From contig JAURGK010000007.1 of the NCBI GenBank assembly GCA_030833845.1, positions 24,739-88,738 of the forward strand: a stretch of DNA of 64,000 nucleotides. Direction: 5' to 3'. The DNA is from Crocinitomicaceae bacterium (GTDB taxonomy: Bacteria; Bacteroidota; Bacteroidia; Flavobacteriales_D; Crocinitomicaceae). Both the position numbers and the translations under genes were made by a program. Under the pieces are notes generated by a model, which did not search any database, was not told where the DNA came from, and saw only the letters and a program-made list of their open reading frames with translations. Positions 10,122 through 21,462 of this stretch are shown piece after piece; position 1 is the first letter of the stretch; every line of letters begins with the position of its first letter.

Positions 10122-10455
10122 CTTTTACTTTTTTTGGTAAGCCACTGTAAACTAATTCATAAGAGTGGTCAATTAGCTCCTTAATCAAGTGGTTATCCAC
10201 ATCCTGATTGAGCAATACGGTGTTCCAGTGTTTGTGATTCATATGAAAACCTGGACGCACAGCGCTGTACTGCTCTCTTAGAGCTTGTGCCCGCTCGGGG
10301 TTGCACTTTAGGTTGATGGAATCCGGCGTATCTACATCGATTAAGGCAAACATTTTACCGTACACCTTGAACACCAAAGTCTTGGTATCAAAAGGAAAAT
10401 GTTCGCTAACTCCGTTTTTCGCAGAACAAAAGAGATAAATCTCTTCTAAGGTCAT
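10105..10455 (-). CDS. MmcQ/YjbR family protein
   Basis: FPFDTKTLVFKVYGKMFALIDVD...NLKCNPERAQALREQYSAVRPGFHMNHKHWNTV: typical YjbR. Confidence 0.9.
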   Translation of the reverse strand: MTLEEIYLFCSAKNGVSEHFPFDTKTLVFKVYGKMFALIDVDTPDSINLKCNPERAQALREQYSAVRPGFHMNHKHWNTVLLNQDVDNHLIKELIDHSYELVYSGLPKKVKDANPR

Positions 10456-10458
10456 GAC

Positions 10459-11562
10459 TTAGGCAATGACTGGATTCGGCTTACCTAGGTTTTTGAGCAT
10501 TTTAGTGTGCTCAGAAAGCGCCTCTACAAAAGTTTTGTATGAATAATACGGCAGCTGGTATTCTTTTGCGGTTTGTTCAACAATTTGAGAGATTTTTTTG
10601 TAGTGGATATGACAAATAGAAGGAAATAAGTGGTGTTCCACCTGATAATTAAGCCCCCCAACATACCATGAAAACAACCTAGATTTTGGTGCAAAATTGG
10701 CTGTATTGAAAAGTTGGTTTACGGCCCAATCTGCCTCAACCACGCCAGAATCATTTGGAATGGGGTAGGTTGATGTTGGCACGACATGTGCGGGTTGAAA
10801 AATCATAGCCAAGATTAAGCCGCAAATAAATTGCATTAATAAAAATCCAAGCACATTGATTAGCCACGAAGCACCCCCAAAGTAGATAGGCAAGAACAAA
10901 AAGATGGCCGTGTAGATGAGTTTAAAAAGTATGATTCTAAACATGTGTTGGGCAAAAGTCACACCTTGGGCCTCAACTAGTCCCCTTTTCTGATACCTAA
11001 AAGCTTGTTGATAATCTTTGGTGAGGTACCAAAATAATGTCATCATGCCATAAAAAAACCAGGCATACAAATGTTGAAATCGGTGAATGGCATAGTATTT
11101 CGAATGCGGTGAAAAACGCAACATAAAGACAGGCGGATCAATGTCTTCGTCATGCTCGGCAACGTTGGTATAAGTGTGATGTAAAACGTTGTGTTGAATA
11201 CGCCAATTGCGCGCGCTTCCTCCAAGTAGAATCATTACGTTGCTCACCAGTACATTTACCCATTCTTTACGCGAGTAGGCACCGTGATTGGCGTCGTGCA
11301 TCACAGATAGGCCAACACCAGCCATTCCTAACCCCATTACGAACCACAGCCCAATATATGCAATAGCCGGTAGGTTTTGAAAGTATAAAAAACCGTAGGG
11401 AACTAAAAATAGAGCCAAGAGTGCAAATGTTTTAAAAACCATTGCGGCATTTGCGGTTTTGGCAATTTTGTTTTCCTTAAAGTATGCGTTGACTCGCGAT
11501 TTAAGCGTCTTGTAGAACTCAGAATTGTGTTCTTTGGAAAATTGTATTGTGTTGTTTTGCAT
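10459..11562 (-). CDS. Membrane fatty acid (acyl-CoA) desaturase
   Basis: Histidine boxes HDANHG, HNVLHH, QVEHHLF. Confidence 0.92.
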   Translation of the reverse strand: MQNNTIQFSKEHNSEFYKTLKSRVNAYFKENKIAKTANAAMVFKTFALLALFLVPYGFLYFQNLPAIAYIGLWFVMGLGMAGVGLSVMHDANHGAYSRKEWVNVLVSNVMILLGGSARNWRIQHNVLHHTYTNVAEHDEDIDPPVFMLRFSPHSKYYAIHRFQHLYAWFFYGMMTLFWYLTKDYQQAFRYQKRGLVEAQGVTFAQHMFRIILFKLIYTAIFLFLPIYFGGASWLINVLGFLLMQFICGLILAMIFQPAHVVPTSTYPIPNDSGVVEADWAVNQLFNTANFAPKSRLFSWYVGGLNYQVEHHLFPSICHIHYKKISQIVEQTAKEYQLPYYSYKTFVEALSEHTKMLKNLGKPNPVIA

Positions 11563-11628
11563 CGGCAGGTTTTAGGCTGTAAAGTTACACAATTAATGAT
11601 AGCCCACCTTAATAATACACGTTCCTCA

Positions 11629-13464
11629 TTATGACAGGCCCTGCAAGGCACAAAGCCGATGGTATAAACCCTTAGTAGCCATAAGAGTATCATGCGTTCC
11701 GCACTCAATTATTTTACCTTTAGACAAAACAATGATTTGATCAGCATTTCGAACCGTAGACAGGCGGTGTGCGATTACAAAAGAAGTACGATCTTTCATT
11801 AGATTCTCCAAGGCCTGTTGCACCAAGGTTTCAGATTCTGTGTCTAAGGCAGAGGTGGCTTCATCGAGTATTAAAATTGCGGGGTCTTTATAAATGGCCC
11901 TTGCGATCGCGATGCGCTGTTTTTGACCACCAGAAAGTTTGTTTCCGCGCTCACCGAGCAGTGAATCATAACCATCTTCTAGGGCGAGAATAAACTCATG
12001 CGCATTGGCTACTTTTGCCGCGTGAAGAACCCTTTCCATATCAATTAGTGTATCACCAAACGCAATGTTCTGGGCCGCCGTCATGTTGAACAAAAATGAT
12101 TCTTGACTAACCACACCGATAAGGCTGCGCAAAGATTCAAGATCGATATTTTGTATGTTTTGACCATCAATCTCTATAGCGCCGGTGCTTACATCATGAA
12201 AGCGTAACAGTAAATCCATCAAGGTTGACTTGCCACTTCCCGACTCTCCAACAATGGCAACAAGCTTGCCTTTTTGAACCTTCCAGTTGATTTGTTCCAA
12301 CACCGCATGATCGTTATATGCAAAACCTACATTGTCGAAGGAAACTTGATCTTTGAAGCTCTTTATTGAAGGAGCATTAGGTGCGTTGACAAGCGGGTTT
12401 GGTGCGTTGAGCAGGCTGTTGATTCGGTCTTGAGAGGCTTGTGCTTTATTCATGTTGGCCATGTTGTTGGAAACACTTTGAATTGGCCGCAAAAACTGTG
12501 AAAAAACAATGATATAAGTAAGGAAAACTTCACCCGTAAGACCGATCTCTGTCCCGTTCAAAATCAATCGCCCCCCAAAAAACACCAAAGCAAGCAAAAC
12601 CCCTGCACCTAAGGTTTCGTTGACTAAGGGAGAAAGGTCTTTTTTTCTAAACACCCTCGTGGCCAATTTTTGGTGTTGGTCGTTTTGTTTGCTAAACTGC
12701 TCCACAACAACCCTGACCGCATTAAATGCTTTAATTACCCGCACACCCCCTAGGTTTTCATCCATAGAGGCATACAAGAATCCTAGTTGTTCTTGTGTTT
12801 TTTTTGCAGTGCGTTTGAGGCTTTTTCCAATTCTAGAGATAACAAAGGCTGACACCGGAAGAAGAAGTAGAGCGGTTAAAGTTAGACCAGGGCTCATGTA
12901 AATCAAGGTGATTAAGTTAATCAGTATAGCAAGCGGCTCGCGGAAAATGAGCTCAAGAAGACTCACCACCGCCACTTCAATTTCATTAACATCGCTATTC
13001 ATTCTTGCCATAAGATCCCCTTTCTTTTCATTGCTGTGATAAGCCAAGGGCAATTCGAGAGACTTTTTAAAAAGCAATAAGCGAATGTCTCTTACTACCG
13101 ATATTCGTAATTGAGATTGTGTCCAGACAGCGCCATAGCGAAATATATTTTTGAGAAGAAAAGCAATAAAAACACTTACACAAACATATAGCAATGCTGA
13201 TTTGGGATCAGATTTAACAAGCAAATATAATTCATGATTGTATGCATCTTGAATGTAATGAATTAAATTGCCAAAACCCTTCCACTCAGGCTTAGCCACC
13301 TTTTGCAATTCTTCAGGCTTTTTAAAAATGAGTTGCAATACAGGAATAAAAAGCACCAGCGAAAGCAAATTGAATATAACGAAGAGCAGATTGAACAAGA
13401 TTGTAGCCCAAGCAAGACCTCTGTATTTAAATGTATAGTGGTATATTTCTTTGTAATAAGACAT
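11629..13464 (-). CDS. ABC exporter, permease-ATPase fusion (MsbA-like)
   Basis: Walker A GESGSGKS, signature LSGGQKQRIAIARA, Walker B ILILDEATSALD; start MSYYKEIYHYTFKYRGLAW preferred over the longer track ORF. Confidence 0.92.
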   Translation of the reverse strand: MSYYKEIYHYTFKYRGLAWATILFNLLFVIFNLLSLVLFIPVLQLIFKKPEELQKVAKPEWKGFGNLIHYIQDAYNHELYLLVKSDPKSALLYVCVSVFIAFLLKNIFRYGAVWTQSQLRISVVRDIRLLLFKKSLELPLAYHSNEKKGDLMARMNSDVNEIEVAVVSLLELIFREPLAILINLITLIYMSPGLTLTALLLLPVSAFVISRIGKSLKRTAKKTQEQLGFLYASMDENLGGVRVIKAFNAVRVVVEQFSKQNDQHQKLATRVFRKKDLSPLVNETLGAGVLLALVFFGGRLILNGTEIGLTGEVFLTYIIVFSQFLRPIQSVSNNMANMNKAQASQDRINSLLNAPNPLVNAPNAPSIKSFKDQVSFDNVGFAYNDHAVLEQINWKVQKGKLVAIVGESGSGKSTLMDLLLRFHDVSTGAIEIDGQNIQNIDLESLRSLIGVVSQESFLFNMTAAQNIAFGDTLIDMERVLHAAKVANAHEFILALEDGYDSLLGERGNKLSGGQKQRIAIARAIYKDPAILILDEATSALDTESETLVQQALENLMKDRTSFVIAHRLSTVRNADQIIVLSKGKIIECGTHDTLMATKGLYHRLCALQGLS

Positions 13465-13528
13465 TGATACAAAGATACATTTTTGTTGACAAGGGGGGTA
13501 GCAGAGCAAGTATTCTTACCTTTGCATC

Positions 13529-13864
13529 ATGAGTTCAATAAGACAGCAAAAAATTGAAGCAGTAATTCAAGCAGAATTGGCTATCTTTTTTCAACGACAT
13601 GCCAGCGACATTTGTTTGGGGTCAATGGTGTCAGTAACTGTGGTGCGCATTACCTCTGATTTAAGCTTGGCGCGGGTTTATCTGAGCATTTTTGCTGGTC
13701 CCGATAAAAAAACGGTGTTGGAACACATCCAAGAGCATCGTGGTAAAATCCGTTTGGAAGTAGGGAAAAGATTAAAAAATCTTCGCAAAATCCCAGATTT
13801 AATGTTTCATATCGATGACTCCCTCGATTATGCTCATCAAATCGACGAACTTCTCAAGAAATAG
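13529..13864 (+). CDS. rbfA: Ribosome-binding factor A
   Basis: RQQKIEAVIQAELAIFFQR...VTVVRITSDLSLARVYLSIF...RLEVGKRLKNLRKIPDLMFHIDDSLDYAHQIDELL. Confidence 0.95.
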   Translation: MSSIRQQKIEAVIQAELAIFFQRHASDICLGSMVSVTVVRITSDLSLARVYLSIFAGPDKKTVLEHIQEHRGKIRLEVGKRLKNLRKIPDLMFHIDDSLDYAHQIDELLKK

Positions 13865-13867
13865 CAA

Positions 13868-15070
13868 ATCAATACCCCACTCTACATAGCAAAAAGATAT
13901 TTATTCAATCGGTCTAAAAAATCGATTGTACGTGTAATTTCGAGAATTTCTGTTGTGGGTATAGCGGTTTGTGTGGCGGCGATGGTCATACTACTTTCGG
14001 CGTTTAACGGTATAGAACACATGGTCTCTAAGTTGTATACAGCGTTTGATGCACCGCTGACAATTCAACATAAAAGTCGAAAAACATTCTTTGTAAGTCA
14101 GTTGGATTTAAAGACAATCCAACAAATGAAAGGCATAAAATCCATTAGCAAGGAAAGAGAAGAGCTGGTGGTTTTGAGAAAGAATAAACGATGGATCAAC
14201 GCCAATATACACGCTGTTGATCATATTTTTATTCGAGAGGCCAAGGTTAAGAATCATTTAATTAATGGTTTTGGTTCGGAGCGTTTAAATCAAGAAAACA
14301 GCGTTTTCTTAGGGGCAGAAGTTTTTTCGAAACTAAAATTAGGATTAGGCTCCGAGCAAAACGACATTGTTATTTATGCCCCCAAAAATAATTTAAGGTT
14401 ACGGCCTGGCTCTAGCCCCTTTAAAACAGCTTCTCTGGATGTTGCCGGCGCGCTCAATTACAATCAAGAATTGAATGGCACGGTGGTTTTATGTAATCTT
14501 AATTTAGTTGCTACTTTGTTTGATCAACCTGATGCCCTGTCTAGGGTGAACATATATCTTGAGCCCGGCGCTAGTGAGAGGCTTGTAAGTGAGCAAATAA
14601 AAAAGATAACAGGCGCAGCCTTTAAGGTAAAGACACAGTTTGAGAAAAATGAGTTGATTTATAAAACAAGCAAATCTGAGCGCTTGGTAGTTTTTATTAT
14701 TTTGTTGTTTGTATTTGTTTTGGCTTCATTTAATCTAATTGCCGCACTTACAATGCTCACCCATGAAAAAAGAGAAAACCTCACCATCATGAAGGCCATG
14801 GGAATGAGTGCAAAAGATAGGTTTATGGTTTTCTTTTTAGAAGGTCAATTACTTGTTGTGTTTGGGGTGTCTTTAGGTTTAGGTTTGGGACTTCTTATTT
14901 GTTGGTCTCAGCAAACAATAGGCTGGTTAATTGTTCCGGGCGCTAATGTGCCATTTCCAATTGTGTTTCAAGCACGTGATTTTTTATACATTCTACTCGC
15001 CTCTAGCGCCTTAGGTTTTTTATTTACCTATTTCCCTTTAAGGATTTTATTGAATAAGTCAGCGCAATAA
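13868..15070 (+). CDS. FtsX-like ABC transporter permease (LolC/E type); N-terminus probably upstream of the annotated GTG
   Basis: FtsX domain (LIAALTMLTHEKRENLTIMKAMGMS). In-frame upstream codons encode INTPLYIAKRYLFNRSKKSIVRVISRISV, matching the usual family N-terminus. Track start is 13955. Confidence 0.8.
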   Translation: MNTPLYIAKRYLFNRSKKSIVRVISRISVVGIAVCVAAMVILLSAFNGIEHMVSKLYTAFDAPLTIQHKSRKTFFVSQLDLKTIQQMKGIKSISKEREELVVLRKNKRWINANIHAVDHIFIREAKVKNHLINGFGSERLNQENSVFLGAEVFSKLKLGLGSEQNDIVIYAPKNNLRLRPGSSPFKTASLDVAGALNYNQELNGTVVLCNLNLVATLFDQPDALSRVNIYLEPGASERLVSEQIKKITGAAFKVKTQFEKNELIYKTSKSERLVVFIILLFVFVLASFNLIAALTMLTHEKRENLTIMKAMGMSAKDRFMVFFLEGQLLVVFGVSLGLGLGLLICWSQQTIGWLIVPGANVPFPIVFQARDFLYILLASSALGFLFTYFPLRILLNKSAQ

Positions 15071-15094
15071 TTTCGCAAATTATTTTGATTCTGA

Positions 15095-16651
<1,557 letters not shown>

Positions 16652-16652
16652 T

Positions 16653-16922
16653 ATGTTATTAGAAATCATTACTCCAGAGGCGAGTCTTTTCAAAGGAGAA
16701 GTCAATAGCGTGAGCCTGCCTGGCACCGACGGTGTTTTTCAGGTATTAAACAACCACGCGCCAATCATTTCCTCACTCAAAGCTGGTGAACTAATTTTTG
16801 AAACAAGCGCAGCTGTTGCTCCAAGTGATCACATAGTGGTTTCAGGTAATACAGGCCGAGTTCAAATCAAAGGCGGAGTTGCTGAATTGAATAACCAGAA
16901 GCTAATCGTATTGGCTGAATAA
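16653..16922 (+). CDS. atpC: F1Fo ATP synthase epsilon subunit
   Basis: MLLEIITPEASLFKGEVNSVSLPGTDGVFQVLNNHAPIISSLKAG; directly after atpD. Confidence 0.95.
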   Translation: MLLEIITPEASLFKGEVNSVSLPGTDGVFQVLNNHAPIISSLKAGELIFETSAAVAPSDHIVVSGNTGRVQIKGGVAELNNQKLIVLAE

Positions 16923-16944
16923 GAAATTGAATAGTTAAACATCA

Positions 16945-16976
16945 AAAGGGAGAGGTAATACCAATCCCTTTTTTTA
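16945..16976 (+). terminator. Rho-independent terminator after atpC
   Basis: AAAAGGGA-loop-TCCCTTTTTTT. Confidence 0.75.
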
Positions 16977-17016
16977 TGAGGTTTTCCCAAAAGATTATGT
17001 ATTTTCGTTGCTCCAA

Positions 17017-17769
17017 ATGACCGAGGCCCCACCCATAGATTTAAACAACATTCCTAAGCATATTGCTTTAATTATGGATGGCAATGGCAGGTGGGCCAAA
17101 AATCAAGGACAACACCGCCTTTTTGGGCATGCTGCAGGAGTTGAATCTGTTAAAGACATCATCAAGACTTCCCGAGAGTTGGGTGTTACCTACCTCACGC
17201 TGTATGCATTTTCTACCGAAAATTGGTCAAGACCAAGTGAAGAGGTGGAGGGGTTAATGAACTTATTGGTAGAAGCCATTTCAAATGAAGTAGATGAAAT
17301 GCACGCCAATAACGTTAGATTACTAACCATCGGAAACATCAAGGGTTTGCCCGGCAACTGTTATGAATCCCTTTGTAAGGCAATGGATAGAACAAAAAAT
17401 AACACTGCCCTCACACTGGTGTTGGCTTTAAACTATTCGGGGCGGCAAGAGATAATAAACGCTTCGCTTCGCGCGCATGAATTAATGCAGCAATCGAAAA
17501 TATCCCCTGAAGAACTTACAGAAGAGACCTTTGCATCATTGCTACAAACCAAAGAAATTCCAGATCCAGAATTATTGATTCGAACAAGTGGTGAGTGCCG
17601 GATTAGTAACTTTTTGCTTTGGCAATTGTCTTACACAGAGTTACTGTTTACAGACACACACTGGCCAGATTTTCGACGCGATGAATTTATTGATGCCATT
17701 GCTCAATATCAAAAAAGAGAACGTCGTTTTGGTAAAGTGTCTGAACAAATTAAACAACCAAATGAATAA
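17017..17769 (+). CDS. uppS: Isoprenyl transferase (undecaprenyl diphosphate synthase)
   Basis: PKHIALIMDGNGRWAKNQGQHRLFGHAAGVE...TLYAFSTENWSRP...LLIRTSGECRISNFLLWQLSYTEL. Confidence 0.96.
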   Translation: MTEAPPIDLNNIPKHIALIMDGNGRWAKNQGQHRLFGHAAGVESVKDIIKTSRELGVTYLTLYAFSTENWSRPSEEVEGLMNLLVEAISNEVDEMHANNVRLLTIGNIKGLPGNCYESLCKAMDRTKNNTALTLVLALNYSGRQEIINASLRAHELMQQSKISPEELTEETFASLLQTKEIPDPELLIRTSGECRISNFLLWQLSYTELLFTDTHWPDFRRDEFIDAIAQYQKRERRFGKVSEQIKQPNE

Positions 17770-20320
17770 ATTATTTTTCATTTTTGTCTTTAGCTTGACA
17801 AATGTCATTTGGGCGCAAAGCCCAAGCAGTTTGGGCGCATTGAGCTTTGATTATTCAAACCCTCAAACATTCGAAATCGGGCCTATTCGCGTAATAGGTG
17901 CCGACAACTATGACCACCAAGCTATAAAGTTGATTGCGGGCCTACGTACCGGACAAAAGATCACCTTGCCAAGCCAACAAATAAATAAGGCCATCCAACA
18001 ACTTTGGGCGGAGGGTTTGTTTTCGGATGTTGCTATTTATGCCGAAAAAGAAATTGGCGGCGTTGTTTATATGGTCATAGAGTTGTCTCCTAGACCTAAA
18101 CTCTCCAAGTTTAGGTTTGAAGGTGTAAACAAACGTGAAGCAGATAAACTTCGCGAAGAAATCAGTTTGTATGCAGGCAAAACAATTACTGAAAATTTAG
18201 TATTCGAAACCAAAAGCAAGATACGTAGCTATTACCGCGACAAAGGGTTTTTTTATGCCAAGGTTCAAATCAATCGCCAACTAGACACCCTGATAAACAA
18301 TTCAGAAATCTTTGTCATTCAAATTGACAAAGGCATCAAAGTTGGTATCAAGGAAATTGAATTTGTTGGCGTTACGGCTGTTCCGGTTTGGAAACTTCGT
18401 ATGTCCATGAAAGACACCAAGCAAAAAGGCCCTCAGAGAATTTTCAAGCGCTCTAAATACACGGAGAGCAGCTATGCGACAGATAAAAAAGCCTTATTAG
18501 CAAAGTTCAACGCCGAAGGCCTTAGAGACGCTACGATAACCCATGACACTGTTTTTATGTTGGATGAAAAGAACATGAAAATACGCATTGAAATCAGCGA
18601 AGGGGAAAAATATTATTTTGGAGATATTGAATGGATAGGCAATGCCAAATACCGCTCAAGTTTTTTAGATACTGTGTTGGGCATTAAGCCCGGCGATTTA
18701 TACAATAAAGATTTGTTTAGTCAGCGACTTTATGGTAATGGCGACGGCCGCGATATTTCCTCGCTTTACATGGATCGCGGGTATTTGTTTTTTCAAATTC
18801 AGCCTGTAGAAACGGGTGTGGCTGATAATAAAATTAATCACCAAATTCGCATCATTGAGGGCAAAGAGGCGCACATTGGAACAGTGACGGTACGTGGAAA
18901 TACCAAAACCAATGACCATGTAATTTTAAGGGAAATTCGCACTAAACCTGGCGATTTATTCAACAAGGCCGATATCATGCGTACTCAAAGAGAATTGGCC
19001 CAACTTGGATTCTTTGACGAACAAGGTTTTCAAGTGAATCCACAACCCAATCCGGCTAATGGTACTGTCGACATAGAATACGTAGTTGTAGAAAAGTCAA
19101 GTGACCAGATTGAGCTTTCAGGTGGTTACGGTGGTGCAGGACCAAACACCTCAGGTAGGGTGATCGGCACACTGGGCCTTTCGTTCAATAATTTTTCTAC
19201 GAAGAATTTTTTCAAAAAAGAAGCCTGGAGCCCACTTCCAGGTGGTGACGGCCAAAGACTGACAATTAGGGCTCAATCTACAGGGCGTTTTTATCAGGGC
19301 TACAATTTCTCTTTTACCGAGCCATGGCTGGGGGGTAAAAAACCAAACTCACTAACTTTTTACATTACCAACTCATCGATTTCAACCAATGGTTTATTGC
19401 GCTCGAACCCGAGCTACAACGGTATTTCAATTTCTGGTGCAGGGGTGGCTATGGGGCGCCGTAAAAAGTGGCCGGATGATTATTTTGTAGCCAACTATGA
19501 GTTGTCATATATGTATTATGACGTGCAGAAATATTCGTTCTTCCCCTTGTTTCAAAATGGATATGCAAATGACATCTCTCTGAAATACACATTACAGCGA
19601 AGCTCAGTAAGCGCACCGATTTATCCGCAAAATGGATCTAATTTTATGTTTTCCGCAAAAGCGACGGCGCCATATTCTTTGTTTGAAAAAGACAAGGACT
19701 ATTCTTCGCTTACCACCCAGGAACGCTACAAATATTTAGAGTACTTCAAATTAAAGTTCACAGGAGAGTGGTTTACCCCCCTTAGCGCCGATAAAAAGCT
19801 TGTGTTGATGTCTCGCTTTGGTTTTGGCTACATGGGGGCCTATAACAAAGCCAAAGGAGTTTCGCCGTTCGATAGATTTATAATGGGCGGAAGCGGCCTT
19901 ACAGGAATGGGCGCAAATCAGATTGGAGGCCGAGAAATTATTGCACTTCGTGGTTATGAAGACCAAACGGTTTCTTCGCCGGGCGGCGACCCTATTGTGG
20001 CCAAATACACGCTCGAACTCAGATACCCGATTTCCTTAAATCCACAGGCAACGTTTTATGCGCTTTCATTTCTTGAGGCAGGAAACACTTATCCTAGTTT
20101 TGACAAGTTCAATCCATTCAACGTAAAACGCACTGCTGGAGTGGGAATAAGGGTGTTTTTACCGATGTTTGGTATGCTTGGCCTAGATTATGGATTAGGC
20201 TTCGATCAGCTCGATAGTTGGTCTTCAGGTTTTGGAAAAGGCTCGGATTTGGATATAAAAACCAAAGGGTATTATCCGAAATTGACCTTTACAATTGGCA
20301 TGAATCTTGGAGAATTGTAG
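17762..20320 (+). CDS. bamA: Outer membrane assembly factor BamA
   Basis: Signal peptide MNKLFFIFVFSLTNVIWAQ, POTRA domains, C-terminal Omp85 barrel. Track ORF start at 17588 is too early; ATG 17762 overlaps the uppS stop. Confidence 0.93.
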   Translation: MNKLFFIFVFSLTNVIWAQSPSSLGALSFDYSNPQTFEIGPIRVIGADNYDHQAIKLIAGLRTGQKITLPSQQINKAIQQLWAEGLFSDVAIYAEKEIGGVVYMVIELSPRPKLSKFRFEGVNKREADKLREEISLYAGKTITENLVFETKSKIRSYYRDKGFFYAKVQINRQLDTLINNSEIFVIQIDKGIKVGIKEIEFVGVTAVPVWKLRMSMKDTKQKGPQRIFKRSKYTESSYATDKKALLAKFNAEGLRDATITHDTVFMLDEKNMKIRIEISEGEKYYFGDIEWIGNAKYRSSFLDTVLGIKPGDLYNKDLFSQRLYGNGDGRDISSLYMDRGYLFFQIQPVETGVADNKINHQIRIIEGKEAHIGTVTVRGNTKTNDHVILREIRTKPGDLFNKADIMRTQRELAQLGFFDEQGFQVNPQPNPANGTVDIEYVVVEKSSDQIELSGGYGGAGPNTSGRVIGTLGLSFNNFSTKNFFKKEAWSPLPGGDGQRLTIRAQSTGRFYQGYNFSFTEPWLGGKKPNSLTFYITNSSISTNGLLRSNPSYNGISISGAGVAMGRRKKWPDDYFVANYELSYMYYDVQKYSFFPLFQNGYANDISLKYTLQRSSVSAPIYPQNGSNFMFSAKATAPYSLFEKDKDYSSLTTQERYKYLEYFKLKFTGEWFTPLSADKKLVLMSRFGFGYMGAYNKAKGVSPFDRFIMGGSGLTGMGANQIGGREIIALRGYEDQTVSSPGGDPIVAKYTLELRYPISLNPQATFYALSFLEAGNTYPSFDKFNPFNVKRTAGVGIRVFLPMFGMLGLDYGLGFDQLDSWSSGFGKGSDLDIKTKGYYPKLTFTIGMNLGEL

Positions 20321-20362
20321 TATTGACAATAAATTGGTAACTTCGTCGTTCTTAGCAGGCAA

Positions 20363-20881
20363 ATGAAATACATGAAACACCTTCTGCTCCTTTTGTTGGT
20401 TTTTGGCATGCGCTTTGCTTATGCTCAAGAATTCGCTTTTATAGATTCAGACTACATTTTAGAGAATGTTCCCGAATATACAGAAGCCAAAGAGCGACTT
20501 GATAAAATGGCAGAGCGTTGGACTAAAGAAATAGAGGATCGCTACGCTACGATCAAAGAATTGAAAAGTAAATATGATCGAGAAGAGGTCTTGTTGCCCA
20601 AAGAAGAAAGAGAAAAGCGTAAGCAGGAAATTGAAAAACTCGAGCAGGAGGCCATTGATTTGCAAACAAAGCACTTTGGAGCGAATGGAGATTATTTTCA
20701 AAAACGACAAGAATTGATTAAGCCCATACAGGATCGTGTATTTACGGCTATGAAAAAAGTTGCAAAAAGAGAGGGCTATGCGTTTGTTTTTGACAAAGCA
20801 AACCAAAGCAATTTACTCTATGCAGAAAAAGAATTCGACATATCAGAAGAAGTGCTCGAAGAAATGGGAATCACTAATTAA
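20363..20881 (+). CDS. OmpH/Skp family periplasmic chaperone
   Basis: Signal peptide, FAFIDSDYILENVPEY...KEREKRKQEIEKLEQEA...AMKKVAKREGYAFVFDKA. Confidence 0.88.
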   Translation: MKYMKHLLLLLLVFGMRFAYAQEFAFIDSDYILENVPEYTEAKERLDKMAERWTKEIEDRYATIKELKSKYDREEVLLPKEEREKRKQEIEKLEQEAIDLQTKHFGANGDYFQKRQELIKPIQDRVFTAMKKVAKREGYAFVFDKANQSNLLYAEKEFDISEEVLEEMGITN

Positions 20882-20890
20882 ACTTTAAAA

Positions 20891-21400
20891 ATGAAAAATG
20901 TAATACTTAGTTTGTTTGTAGTTGTTGGTTTTAGCGCATTTGCACAAACTAAAATTGGTCACGTAGACTCCAAAAAACTTTTAGACACGCTACCTTCGCG
21001 CAAAATAGCTATCAATAAGCTTGACTCTATGCAAACATCTGGCATGCAAGAGTTGCAATTGCTAGATGCAGAGTTTCAAAAACAATACCAAGCTTATATC
21101 CAGGACCAAGTAAATAAATCCCCAGCAGAGCGCCAAATCATAGAAGGAAGGCTGATGCAAAAGCAGCAAAATCTTGAAGCCACACAAGCGGCATTAGAAG
21201 AGGGCCTGCAAATCATGAGCGAAGAATTGAACAAACCAATCCTTGAGCGCATTCAAAAAGCCATTGATATTGTAGCGGAACGCAAAAAACTCAATTATGT
21301 TTTAGACGTAACAGCAACGATGTATTCTAAAGGTGGTATTGATATCACAGATGAGGTTATTGTTGAGTTGCTCTTGCTTGACGCGGCAGCCAAAAAATAA
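20891..21400 (+). CDS. OmpH/Skp family periplasmic chaperone (paralogue)
   Basis: Signal peptide, KIGHVDSKKLLDTLPSR...IQKAIDIVAERKKLNYVLDVT. Confidence 0.88.
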   Translation: MKNVILSLFVVVGFSAFAQTKIGHVDSKKLLDTLPSRKIAINKLDSMQTSGMQELQLLDAEFQKQYQAYIQDQVNKSPAERQIIEGRLMQKQQNLEATQAALEEGLQIMSEELNKPILERIQKAIDIVAERKKLNYVLDVTATMYSKGGIDITDEVIVELLLLDAAAKK

Positions 21401-21419
21401 AAACAAGAAACACAATCTC

Positions 21420-21447
21420 AAAGGGCAACACATCGTTGCCCTTTTTT
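21420..21447 (+). terminator. Rho-independent terminator
   Basis: AAAGGGCAAC-acatc-GTTGCCCTTTTTT. Confidence 0.85.
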
Positions 21448-21462
21448 CGTTAGTTTTGATAC

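Noticed and set aside
10193-10201. Perfect TTATCCACA DnaA box
   Set aside because: Single copy inside the MmcQ/YjbR coding sequence with no neighbouring boxes or AT-rich unwinding region; likely chance.
17588-17762. Large apparent overlap of uppS and the bamA ORF suggesting a frameshift or fusion
   Set aside because: The BamA signal peptide starts at ATG 17762; the upstream part of the track ORF is just an open alternative frame of uppS.
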